A stretch of DNA of 64,000 nt from Amanita rubescens (taxonomy: Eukaryota > Basidiomycota > Agaricomycetes > Agaricales > Amanitaceae), in NCBI GenBank assembly GCA_015039365.1, contig WION01000011.1, positions 744,001 to 808,000 of the forward strand. Reading direction: 5' to 3'. Below, one piece after another: positions 39,721-49,915 of this stretch. How positions within the stretch are numbered: the first letter of the stretch is position 1; each line of letters starts with the position of its first letter. The position numbers and the translations under genes are program-made. The notes under the pieces were generated by a model. That model was not told the DNA's origin and did no database searches. It saw only the letters and a program-made list of their open reading frames with translations.

Positions 39721-40416
39721 ACGCGTGACGTGACGCCTAGCACCAACCCTTGCGCGCTTTATCGACTCTTCCTCTCTCATTGACTTGGAGCACCCATGCT
39801 CGTAAACATCATGTCATGTTATTCACCGGCTGCCAGCATACTTCTTTACCTCCCCAAAACATGGTGGGCTTGTGTTCCTCTGTCTGGATTGCAAAGATTC
39901 GTGTAGGAAATGCGTCGTACGTGCAGACTCCCATCACCATCGTGCCCTTCGGAGTTTATGTATCGTATAGGACAAAGCCTACAACTCATCAAGAAGCGTT
40001 ATTGGCGTGTCCTCTACCTGATTCACAAGAACGTAATGCGTACAGCTTAGTTCAAGTGCGGGGTTCAGTCCAAAGAGCCATTTCTTCATTCCACCTTGCA
40101 CTCATGCTCATTCCTGAATAAAAACGAGCGTGTTGGTGAGGACTGGATTCTGATGCGTGATGGACCATCATGATGATGCGCAGATGTACTATCTTTAGCG
40201 CGTTCTACTTTTAGCGCGTTCTATTTTAGTGTGACACCGTCACTGCTGGATACAACGAAGTTCTTTAGGCAGCTCTGACCCGAAGATTAAATAACAACTC
40301 AGTACGTTTCACACATGGGCATACTAAAATAGTCCGTCAGGACTGAAATGATCAATGCTACTGTTGCTCGCTAATACAAACTAGGCCTTTTCACCAACAT
40401 GAAACCGTCGGGAAAC
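39721..40416. other. Intergenic, no supported gene
   Basis: A plus-strand open stretch (39750-40121) lacks an ATG near its start and shows no family resemblance. The remainder is featureless apart from a short direct repeat TTTAGCGCGTTCTA near 40195-40225. Confidence 0.4.
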
Positions 40417-41200
40417 TCAAACTTTGCACCACCCATAGCTGTCAGTGATGTAGTCGAGGCTGCCGTCGGGCTGGGTCTGACCTCCACAGTTAATAGCGTC
40501 GGACGAGTCGTGGCAATATTTGAATAGCGCGCAGGTGAGCAAGGGGCTTCCATTCTGCAAAGAACCGATCAAAAACACGTTTGGACGTAAAGAGGCAAAG
40601 ATAGAGTCACCTTGCCATTCACGTCATGGTACGCTAAAAGGTCGTCAGCACTAACGTCAGGTACTGGGCGAAATAACGTAACTGTTAACGAAACTGCAGC
40701 CTTCAACACAGTCGCACATAGCCAAGCAAGCTAATCATGTTACATCACTATGCGCCTTGAATGGAATGGGGTTCTTGACTATACCTTCAACACTTTCGAC
40801 CAGGCCGTAAGTCAGGTAATCGGAAGCTTCGGTTGCAGCTTTTAAATTGCTGAAAGTTTGATAGTAGCCATCCTCAGAGGACGGGTAAGGATTGGGAGGG
40901 CAATGGAAACCGAGGCTCTTGCTGTGGATCTTATGACAAGTGTCCTAATACACGTGTTAACTTTTGGAAAAAATGCAGAATAAATTATTTAAGGCTCACG
41001 GGCGTGAGGCAGAACACGTCTGGATAACTGCTGGGATTTTCACCGTAGTACCAACCAGGATGACAACCCTTCGCCCAGGGAGGGGTCTGGGCACCAAAGT
41101 GGCCGTCAGAGTCAAATCCCGGGGGAATCGACCCCGTGAGCGTCAAGGACGACGCAACCATAGCAGAACCGAGAGAGACGAAAAGATGAGCGAAAAGCAT
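40417..41200 (-). CDS. Secreted fruit-body-type protein, 5 exons
   Basis: Exons (minus) 41200-41000, 40944-40785, 40730-40683, 40633-40611, 40554-40417; 189 residues, every junction in frame. The N-terminus MLFAHLFVSLGSAMVASSL is a likely signal peptide. Then come GFDSDGHFGAQTPPWAKG, PGWYYGENPSSYPD, a cysteine-rich middle (CLAMCDCVEGCSFVN), YHDVNGKNGSPLLTCALF, GGQTQPDGS and a terminal WCKV. The spaced cysteines and YHDVNGK..SPLLTC..GG..QPDGS text match a secreted mushroom family that I recall being annotated as fruit-body specific protein. The cysteine array resembles a PAN/apple-type domain. The biochemical role is unknown. Exon 4 is only 23 nt. The gene is intact, unlike its surroundings. 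From 41201 to 41460 nothing is seen. Confidence 0.8.
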
Positions 41201-41460
41201 TAAAGTCGGTGAGGGCAGCTCGAATCGAACTGAGGAAAGAGGAAATGACAGAGGTCATTTTATATGCTCGGAAACGTAATCGAAAAAATTGGAAGCTGAA
41301 GGCCGCCGAGACTCCTTCGGGTGTCTTACTGTCTCAAAGATGACAGGCAGTCGTGCGGCTTCCTGGATAACGAGAGAAATGATATAGTGTTCTTTCAACG
41401 AGGGGTCAAACAGGAGGCACGGCCGGCAGAAGCAAAAAAAAAAACTGACAACGAAGATGA

Positions 41461-41868
41461 CGTTCAAAAATAGTTCCGTGTTCTTTTTTTTCCTCACATG
41501 CATAGCCGGACCGTAGGTGAATAACTCGTTGTTCGTTGGTCCACAACATTCAGTTTGCGACAAATAATCTTCTCAATCCGTTAAGTCGTTAGACGCGTAA
41601 AAATGCAGGACTAGGAAAGTTTAATACGAGTAAGGGAATGACACGACGCGTGAAACTTACAGCAGGATCGAGGCGCGTAAGCTCGCCATACTTATCGGCG
41701 CTCTCGAACTGGGGAATTTCAATTCCTGTCATGGTGTTCTCGTGACTCGCCGCTGAGGATTTGAAATTCAACCAACGAATGGTGGTGCTGTAAGGGTTGA
41801 TCCGTAAGCTCGGCTGGGGGGTAGAGCGTCGTCGAAGTTAGGGAGCGTGTTGCGACGCGAGAAAAGGG
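41461..41868. repeat. Segmental duplication block A, copy 1
   Basis: Nearly identical to 54508-54845 (shared CGTTCAAAAATAGTTCC, AGACGCGTAAAAATGCAGGA, CGCGTAAGCTCGCCATACTT). The second copy lacks ~78 bp. On the minus strand it holds what look like two exons of an unrecognised gene (GIEIPQFESADKYGELTRLDP and DLTDWKDYLSQTECCGPTNN) around a GTAAGTTTCACG donor. Confidence 0.8.
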
Positions 41869-43559
41869 CTGCAGTAGCGGGCTGAGAAGGCCATGATACT
41901 GGCAAATATCGAGTCACATGTCCGAGTCGCGTCACATCCAAACCTAGTAACTTTCCCCCGAGGATCGCGCAGCCAAAGTTAAATTAGTACACTACTCCGC
42001 CAATGGCGAGCAAGACGCTTTAATCCTACAGGTTCCCCTCAGGTAGTGGATTTGACGTTAGGTAAGCTTTTGCGAGCCTCCTGCCCAGTGTCCATCTAGA
42101 CGGCGAAGAGTGAATGTTTGTCGACGTCGGGGATACTTAGGACATCAAAGGTGATCGGGAGACACGAGGAGTTCTTTTGGAAGGGTTTACGAAGGTACGT
42201 ACAGTACCTTGGCTCTGCCGATGGCCCAATTTAATCTGCAGGAAGAAACCTACTTGGAAATCGACTCCGCCATCAAGAAGGTTCTGATTTCTATCGTCGT
42301 GAACTATTCCGAGCGCAAATCATGACTTATCGAGGAATGCAGGCACCAGAAAATTTGTCTATTCATAGGTGTCAGCCGCGCGCCTGTAACGTCCGGTCTG
42401 TACTTATATATACGACCAGTAAAAGCTTTTTCCCATGGCGCCTGTAGTTATCCATTTCTTCGCTCATATCGCACGTGCTTTGGCTTACTCTGTGCTCAGA
42501 AATGTATACGCCGCACCGCTCGAAGGGAAACACCTTCTGGTCGTCTTTTACGGACACCGATTTGGATTTGCACTCATCGCTTGAAACGGCCTGCTTTTTG
42601 TGGCACAAACGCCTACATGTCATCAGATATGTACTTCTCGGAATGAGTTCAACTTACCCACTGACATTTTTCGGGACGATGTCCGATGACGGGGCAGATG
42701 GACATTTTCATATTTTCTCGCGTTCTCGCTTCTAATGCCAGAACCGTTGTACTCGGAAGGAGGGTCATCTTTCTGTTGGACAATTTGCAGAGACGCAGAG
42801 GCCTTGGAATTCTATTGAGCTCAATTGCAGATGAGGACGAATGTCTGGTATGTTTTTCGTCCTTTTGAGTAATGGGAGTGTCTGAATGTGATTTGGATCA
42901 GTCCGACGTTTTACAAGTATTTGTTTACGATGGGGGCTGATACGTCGGTCGATACGGCGGTCGATATCGCTGAATCGCTTGGCTATGTGATGCGTTTCAT
43001 GACAAGGTGATCTGAACGAGGACGCGTGCTGTGGAGTATGTGAAATTCTCGAAGGGCACAAGTTGAACAATGAAGTGTAACGTGCAGCTTGCTCAAGGAG
43101 TGGAGTCATCAGATTTCTGTTTCAAATTTCAGTGCCTAACGTACAAAAATAGTGATGAAAAGGGCCGCAATGTTCCCTGCTTCATAATAACAAACCGTAC
43201 CACCACGCAATTCTAGTACGTATCCCCTTATATAGCCACGTATTACCTCACTTCACGGGATAACTGACGCACGTTCTTAAATGCCGAAAGATTCGTTACC
43301 ATTGAGGCGAGATGTCATTGAATACGACAGCGTCTAGATATGCAACAGTCCTTGTGATACATGTAACCAAGTTTTGTTCATTGAACTGATATGTTGCACT
43401 TCCAGATGGATCAACCTTCTCATTCGCCCCGCTAGAAGAAGAAGAAAGTCTACATAAGTCCAACACGAGTTAAACAAAGCTTACACCTTCATTCCATCGT
43501 GATATACGACAGAACAAGTGATAACAACATGACTAAAACACTCCAAGGTTCGCTCTGTG
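41869..43559. other. Long stretch without supported gene
   Basis: Short frames on both strands only. A 49-codon plus-strand frame at 42434 (MAPVVIHFFAHIARALAYSV) is hydrophobic but unsupported. A minus-strand frame 42372-42623 and a plus-strand frame 42475-42735 overlap it and exclude one another. I see no repeat structure. Confidence 0.4.
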
Positions 43560-44161
43560 GAAAAGATGGTGCTGATATAATCGACGTATAGTTTCCAGCA
43601 ACGTTGGCGAACTTTGCCCCATCAGCCGGAGATCGTGGGACCCATCAAGCATACCAACATTAAAGGGGTAGGAGGGCTTGTCGGGTTGCGCTCATAGAGG
43701 TCCACACTTAACTAGATTTACCATGTACGTAATGAGTTCAAAGTCGTTTGGATCGTGAATTAGGCGGTGCACTGACCTGCAGCAGTTTTGCATCTTCCGA
43801 TAGCCGTTTAAGAGATTCTCCAAGAATTCCCCACCAGCATAATTGGTTTGCATACGTTTCGCCAAGCTGTGGTCAGCATGAGTCCATAAATTTTTCGGCG
43901 ACAAAGCAACTTTCTTACTCGCTAATCACGTTAGGTAACGGGAAAAACTGGCGTATGACGCGTCAGCTCTGAGTGACTACATTGTGGATAGCGCCCGTTG
44001 ACAAGATCTTGAAATGTGCCTGAATGGAAGATGTTTGCTCCTGGATTTGGGATAGTACGTAAGGATTTTGTGAAAAGAGGCGGAGAAGATGCATGCAGAG
44101 ACAATAGAGCGAAACGGGTAAGCAGAACGTGAACGCGTCGTTTAACAGTATAGGGCATCAT
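43560..44161 (-). pseudogene. Tail-anchored family, copy 1 (decayed)
   Basis: Fragments in family order on the minus strand: PNPGANIFHSGTFQDLV (44000-44060), HSLAKRMQTNYAGGEFLEN (near 43860), VGMLDGSHDLRL, then in another frame GAKFANVAGNY (about 43575-43665). The C-terminal anchor is missing. Intact relatives lie at 55639-56384 and 59879-60674. Confidence 0.6.
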
Positions 44162-44317
44162 CAGGACGCATTTATATAAGACGACTAGGGGAGAGACGAA
44201 TGCGCCCAGGCCGAATCTAGCACTAGATCAAGAACGTCTCGTTCCCATGAAGTCCTGAAAGATGCCACACCGTTCGAAGATGATCCCCAACACGGTATGT
44301 GGTATATTTGGCCCGAG

Positions 44318-45060
44318 TCGCCGACCTTTCTGTGATACGCGTATTCGGATGTAACGCCGTGCGCGAGCTCGCTCTTGACGCACCGAGTCTACCTGGCAAA
44401 GAGTCTCGCTAGACGTGGATCAGAATACATTAAGACGTAAAAGTAGCGAATCAACTATACCCTTGCTATGAATAGAATCCATCCGTTCGCCTGGTACTTG
44501 CTATCGTCGTGAGTGAGGCAGTAATCGAACGGGAGGGGCAGCAGCACACAGCGGCGGTCACGGTCACGACCGTTCCCCGTCACGCGTGATGCCCTCATCC
44601 CTTCGACCCTGGACGCCTCTGGACGCACGTCCCCTCTGCCCCGGGTAACGATGAAGTGAGCCACAAGCGAAAATTGATGCGGCAAGTAGCAGAACGAGAG
44701 TGGGACATGAGGGGGGTATTCCGGTGGGTATACTCCTCTCGTCTCTGCCTCGGCTAACGCGCCAAAACTTAGTGGTATGTACCTCCCTTTCGCGCGTCGT
44801 CCGTTGGCTGCCTCGGCCGGTAGCCTTCTGCTTTGACCGACCAGCGTATCCCATGAAAAAAAATATGCGACTTAGGGCGTCCTGGGACACGCCGCTATCC
44901 ACGCTGAACATCCCTTCCTCTGCGCAACCGTGTCGCGTCACTAGCTCACGACTCGCGCTGCGATAGCTCTCCCCTACCACAAGCAGAAAGCCAGCCAGCC
45001 GTCAGATACAAAGTTAACTAAAATACGACAGACGGAAGACTAGAAACGCTACCAACAACA
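44318..45060. repeat. Segmental duplication block B, copy 1
   Basis: Collinear with 54850-55700: GACCTTTCTGTG, GATCAGAATACATTAAGACG, GTCGTGAGTGAGG, CCCTTCGACCCTGGACG and GGCCGGTAG all recur in order. Overlapping minus-strand frames in both copies drift apart at protein level, so I do not call a gene. The block ends in the C-terminal piece of a tail-anchored family copy. Confidence 0.8.
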
Positions 45061-45105
45061 AGACCTACGCATTACGAATTCCTATACCAGGGTGATGGCC
45101 CAGCA
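44995..45105 (-). pseudogene. Tail-anchored family, copy 2 (C-terminal piece)
   Basis: Minus strand reads PGIGIRNA, a stop, then VLLLVAFLVFRLS, matching the membrane anchor of the family. Nothing of the upstream exons is adjacent. Part of duplication block B. Confidence 0.6.
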
Positions 45106-45379
45106 GACAGTTGCTCGCGCGACGCAGGTTACGCCAGTGGCGCAGAAGGATGACAAAACCTTGCTGTCCTCGTTCTTGGGGGTCGTGGTCGATCATGAGG
45201 ACATCGCTTTTATGACCTTCGGACGACGTTCTGCAGCTTCCGCTGTTCAGATCTTCAGAGCGTGCTGGGACGTCCCGCAAACCGCAAATCACGTGCTTAA
45301 CGGCACAGCCAGGTTTGTCGCTTCTGCCAAACAGTTGGTGCCCACTACCTTCGCGGCCGGTTGCTTCTCGCCAAGATCT

Positions 45380-45605
45380 CGTCATAGCAGACAGAAGACA
45401 AGAAATGCTAACAACAACAAGACCAGTACGTTACGATGGCCTATAACGGACTCTCCTGCTTTTCGGAGCAAGTGGGAAGAGCTGGCAACGTTAGTGATAT
45501 TTCTTCCCCTCAAACCGGAGATCATGAGCACCGCCAAGTATACCTACGCTGGGGGAGGAGGGCAGTTTCATTGATTTGCTCTCGTGGACATCATGATTGA
45601 CTACA
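45380..45605 (-). pseudogene. Tail-anchored family, copy 3 (decayed last exon)
   Basis: Minus strand reads VGILGGAHDLRFEG and, in another frame, RNITNVASSSHLL, then NVLVLLLLAFLVFCLL. The last exon is recognisable but frameshifted. From 45606 to 46309 I see no gene. Confidence 0.6.
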
Positions 45606-46309
45606 TTGCTCATGCTCAAGTTAGTTTGGACATGTACTCGCCGGAGTGCAAAGGGGTAGATCCTTACCAGGTTTTTCGTCGAGATCGTGTCTAACGTGAT
45701 TCGCAGGGCGGGAAAGAGTGGATGTTTGCATTCCGATAGAGCCGCTTCATCTCTTCTGGCCTATGTTTAGGACAACTGCTATTACCGCAGCCATTTAAAT
45801 ATAATTTTTCCAGATGCATTGCGAAAAGGCATCCATTACAATAGGTGTGACTACGTTCTCAATCAGGCCACCTTTGTTATTACTCCGCAGTTCACGTCAA
45901 AAGACGTGCGCGTAGAGAAGCGAACTTGTTCAAGAGAAGTTTTCGTTGTCAACAAAGAGGGTGGACCGTCGGGTCTAGCCTGCCAGTATAGAGATGTCGA
46001 GCGGGATTGAGCAAGCACATCGCAGGAGTGGAAAATTTCAAAAGAAGCGGAAGCGCCATCATTCAAACTTTAACTAAACCCATTCGAGCTACTCAGTTGA
46101 TCCACCCTCCGATACCACAACGAACTTTGACATGACATTCTGATGGCGTCCCGAGCCGCTCTAACACCCGAACAACATAGCCATTTCTTCACAGGATTAA
46201 GGGCTGAAACCATTCTTTATACCACGTCCTGCTTTGAGGATTCTGTACACGAGTGCCCGTAACGTTCAACGAGCCGACGACTTCTGATCCTGCAGTCGAT
46301 TAGGCCGGT

Positions 46310-47816
46310 ATGCAACCACCACGCAAAATGGAACATGATCATCACAGCCCTGATCTCGCTTTGTTACTCTCGATGCTCAGGGATAAGCAGGTGCGCGGTA
46401 GGCAAATGTGTGGAAAGCATTCTGCTTAAAGTCAATAGCCTGGATCTCCCGTCAACGCTGTGGTAAACGCGAGCGCTATCAATCTTATGCGCAAAGTGTT
46501 ATCAACGGATGATTATGCGAACGTTGTGCAACAGCTACAGGATGCCTCGGACGCCAAGAACCTGTTGGATTTCATCCTGTTCCTGCTTCGTCATCGCCGC
46601 CTATCAAATCCAGATATAGGGATGGAGATCAACCGGCGAGCAAGACGTTTTATGACCAAAGTTTTCATGAGGATGCCTGTCAGGCCACCGTCTCTAGCGC
46701 TGAACGCGACTGAGATCACCATGCCACCCTGACTGGTGGGTGTATGGTTATGTTGGTGGCGGGTACTTTGGGGACATTTTCGAAGGAAAGCATCGCGGTC
46801 AAGTTGTTGCGCTGAAGCTATTGCGTAAAGCTGACAGCTCGGACAACCTTGTAAGTTCATCACGTCGGTTGTCGTCATTCAAAGTTGACTTTTGTTTTCC
46901 CGTAGCTCTTTTATCGGGAGGCATTAATATGGCGATCCCTCAAGCACAAATTCATTCTACATTTTTTCGGAATCTACGAGCTTGGAATGGGAACAGTATC
47001 ACGGTTGTTCCTCGTCTCGCCATACATGAAGAATGGGACTCTGATTCGATGGCGGCAGAAAGAAAATCCACCGGTGGACGAGATACAATTACGTGTACGG
47101 CCTTTTCATTCCATTCTTTGTCAATACTCACTCCCACGAAGATACTGGAAGTCGCTCAGGGCATGGAATACATTCATTCAGAAGGTGCAGTGCATGGCGA
47201 TCTCCGTGGGGTACTGTTTTACCAGAAATGCATGATACAAAATGCTGACTCTTTTCTTTAGGAGAACGTCCTCCTGGATGACGATCTCCATGTTAAAATC
47301 GCCGACTTTGGGTTAACCCGAGTCTTGAATGCTACGAATACGCGATCTGGCGCGTTGCATGCCAACTTTGCTGCGCCAGAGTTATTCGAATGTTTATCTG
47401 ATGATGATGTCCCAGCTCGAACGCACAATTCGGACGTTTATGCATTTGGATGTCTTTATTATGAAGTGGGTTACAATCAGTGCACCGTCGCTCAGAGTTG
47501 CTGAATCATCTAGATCCATTATGGCAATATGCCCTTTGCTAGGCAAAAATGAACTGCAGATCTTGAAGTCCGCCGCGAGCGGCGTACTTCCGCCTCGACT
47601 GGATGATCCAATAATCAGTGATAATTCATGGGTGGTGATTCAACGCTGCTGGGCGCGGGAAGCGTCAACGCGACCAAATATGAAAGACGTCAATGAAGAA
47701 GTTATGGCTATATATCAATTCCTGCCGTCTGTAAATCGAAATCCTCAAAGTTCATCCAGCTGCCGTCCACCCGACGCCGCCTCCCTGGGTTGGAGGAGCG
47801 GCACTCCCACCCCTAG
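46310..47816 (+). pseudogene. Tyrosine-kinase-like gene 1, two frameshifts
   Basis: Exon 1 (46310-46390) and exon 2 (from 46439) give one helical domain (INLMRKVLSTDDYANVV, SDAKNLLDFILFLLRH, RRARRFMTKV). After a 1-nt frameshift at 46727-46733, the kinase follows: GGGYFGDIFEG, VVALKLL, FYREALIWRSLKHKF, VSPYMKNGTL, QGMEYIHSEGAVHGD, KIADFGLT, FAAPELFE and SDVYAFGCLYYE. A second 1-nt shift at about 47541 precedes NELQILKSAASG and WVVIQRCWAREASTRP. Lys, HGD..N, DFG and APE are all present, so it was an active-type TKL kinase. Intron positions equal those of the intact gene at 49916-53242, a tandem paralogue. The frameshifts could be assembly errors. Confidence 0.75.
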
Positions 47817-48370
47817 ATGACTCATTCACTATCCATCCCTTCCTCGATGCTGAAAGGCCCAGAAGCGGCTACTCATTCAACCTTTCATCGCAATACTGCC
47901 CGAAGCAAGTTATCGACGGACAGTCGTTCGATCTCAAAGACGATACTCTATCGGAACCTGCCACGTATGGGCCCCAAATGTATAATCTTCGCATCATATG
48001 CGATGCAATACCTAACTTGTCTATAACTGTCGAGTCCGATCCCGACGGTCACCATGATCAAATTTCGCCTTACGCACATCCTCTCACCCTTGGAGATGTC
48101 CTTTATCAGATTCACAGAGCGTTGCACAAACGGATTACCAACGTGGAATGGGAACGCATGGATTCCGGCAAAACGTTTGAAGTAGTACACGGCGCGTACC
48201 TGAAGCGGTGCAAGAGTGAAGGATCGACGGAGGAAGAGCGTTTGAAAAACGGCGGCGCTAAGAAAGTGGATTACCTGTCGGATAAGGTATGGTTCAAAGG
48301 CTTGATTAGGACGGGAGAAGGGCCGGAGGTTTTGAAACTCATGGTTTCGACTTTAACCGACTCTTTCTGA
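47733..48370 (+). CDS. DUF6699-type protein, 5' end unresolved
   Basis: Open from 47733 to the stop at 48370. It reads DDSFTIHPFLDAERPR, FNLSSQYCPKQ, LSITVESDPDG, PLTLGDVLYQIHRALHKRIT, EVVHGAYLKRC, KKVDYLSDKVWFKGL and EGPEVLKLMV. This is the layout of the small DUF6699 domain common in Agaricomycetes (function unknown). The only in-frame ATG (47978) lies inside the conserved part, so an upstream exon must exist. The frame overlaps the last kinase exon by ~80 bp in another frame. It may therefore be the C-terminal part of the kinase gene, reached by splicing, or a separate gene. Confidence 0.6.
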
Positions 48371-49293
48371 TTTCGCTTTTCTTGTTATATGGCCATCAGC
48401 TCCGGTGCTACTTAACCATTTTTCTTATAGCATTATAGCTTTCTGTCGCGCTGAAAGGATACAATTATATGTTGAGTTTGGTCCTATAAGTTTAAAGTTC
48501 CTCTCCGCCCGGAACAACCGCCACTATCCGCCGACTCAAGCATACATTAGACAAGAGAGAGAGGTAATACATCGGCTAATATCGCGTTGATTGCGCCCAT
48601 CATCCCGCCTCCCCATGTCCCCGACATGTAATTCAACTTATTCAAGCCTATCACGATTTGCGTTCACCGACGCCTATCCTCGAATCAGCAGAGTGGTGCT
48701 ATAAGGCATTGGAATATGTGGACAGGCGGCGTAACACGAAAAGCGGAGCTGGGACCATCGCACATTTGACTGAAATGAATTGCGATACACTGGTCAAATC
48801 GTGAGATTCAACTAGTATGGTGAAGCAAGCGTAGTAGTAATAACCACCGCTACCTTCTGCCTAGCCTGTATTAAACGGTAAGGGCTCTGCAGCAGCATGA
48901 TGTAATCGCGCGCTGGCGGGTGTTATGACATCGCTCATAATTATATGCGATATTCTTCAGATCCAACGTCATCTGGTCCTCATTAGCACCCACTTCTATA
49001 CTAAAAAGAAGACCTCCTCGTACATGCATCCCAATATACGTCGGAGGATGGTAGAGAAGGGGTGCATTGAGTCGAACTGGGCGAAGATGCGGAAGCGGGC
49101 GGTCTTACGAGAGTGTTGGAGACTATTGCAGCACTTCGTCAGTACGGAAAGAGTATGCGAGACAAAAGACAACCTCTACATAATGAATAAACGCGATTGG
49201 GAGGGCGGGGTGCTGTTTCATGGTCGTCGAAAACCTGGAGGAGCCGTCACGTTAGTGTCGCTAACATTTACATCTGAATGCTAGAAAAGAAAC
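48371..49293. other. No supported gene
   Basis: A 119-codon plus-strand frame (48925-49284) opens here, but it lies opposite likely minus-strand coding text, and its sequence is not family-like. No repeats were noticed. Confidence 0.35.
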
Positions 49294-49610
49294 TTACGCG
49301 TATTTTCCTTCAAATGTGTGTTGGTATAATCCGTCGAGGACACCCGTATGATACACCTCATAGTCGAACCGTGACTCGGCGAGAAATGTGATCGCCGTGA
49401 GATAGATGGTTCTTACGCATTCGTCAGCTTTTGATAAGGGAAAGACAAGCGGGATGCACTCAACAGGTCCGATTGACATGAGGACGAGGCTGTATGAGAG
49501 TGGGAGAGTGATTGTGATTGAACTGCCAACGGGAAGCGTGCACGTGGAAGCCGGCCCGAAGGATGCGGCCGTCTCACATCATCGTCTACTACAGCAGTGA
49601 AGAGGACACG
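49294..49610 (-). other. Exon fragment of an unrecognised gene
   Basis: Minus-strand text flows naturally from SFGPASTCTLPVGSSITITL through LSYSLVLMSIGPVECIPLVF to TAITFLAESRFDYEVYHTGV, ending at a GTAAGT donor (about 49298). Upstream the frame is lost near 49605. Beta-rich character, no family recognised. Probably one exon of a gene or relic. Confidence 0.35.
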
Positions 49611-49915
49611 GCACCCTTCATCGTCCTTAGGATGGCACACGACAATCGGCTCGATGCGCCAGCGATTTTCTGGGACCACAGCAACTGGCACACTTTGTTA
49701 AAGCGCCAGATACTTTGAAAGCGTCGTGATGTGACGACATGACGTTCAGCAACCTGCAAGTCCGAGCGTTTGCACGGTTAGGCGCTGAGCGTCAGCTTCT
49801 CAGCTTTCTCCTGCCACTGTCACGGCCAACCTACCACGAAGAACATCTACTTGCTTCACTGCATTATCCGATCCTGTCAAGTCAAATAGAAGTGCGTAGC
49901 TGAGAGGGAGGCAAC

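Noticed and set aside
41255..41563. 102-codon minus-strand frame with a Phe/Cys-rich run
   Set aside because: Combines an exon-like end (SQTECCGPTNN) with sequence past the duplication border; the hydrophobic run comes from A/T tracts.
44455..44980. 138-codon minus-strand frame paralogous at DNA level to 54946-55591
   Set aside because: The DNA is a segmental duplication, but the frame differs between copies and the reading drifts, so no conserved protein is supported.
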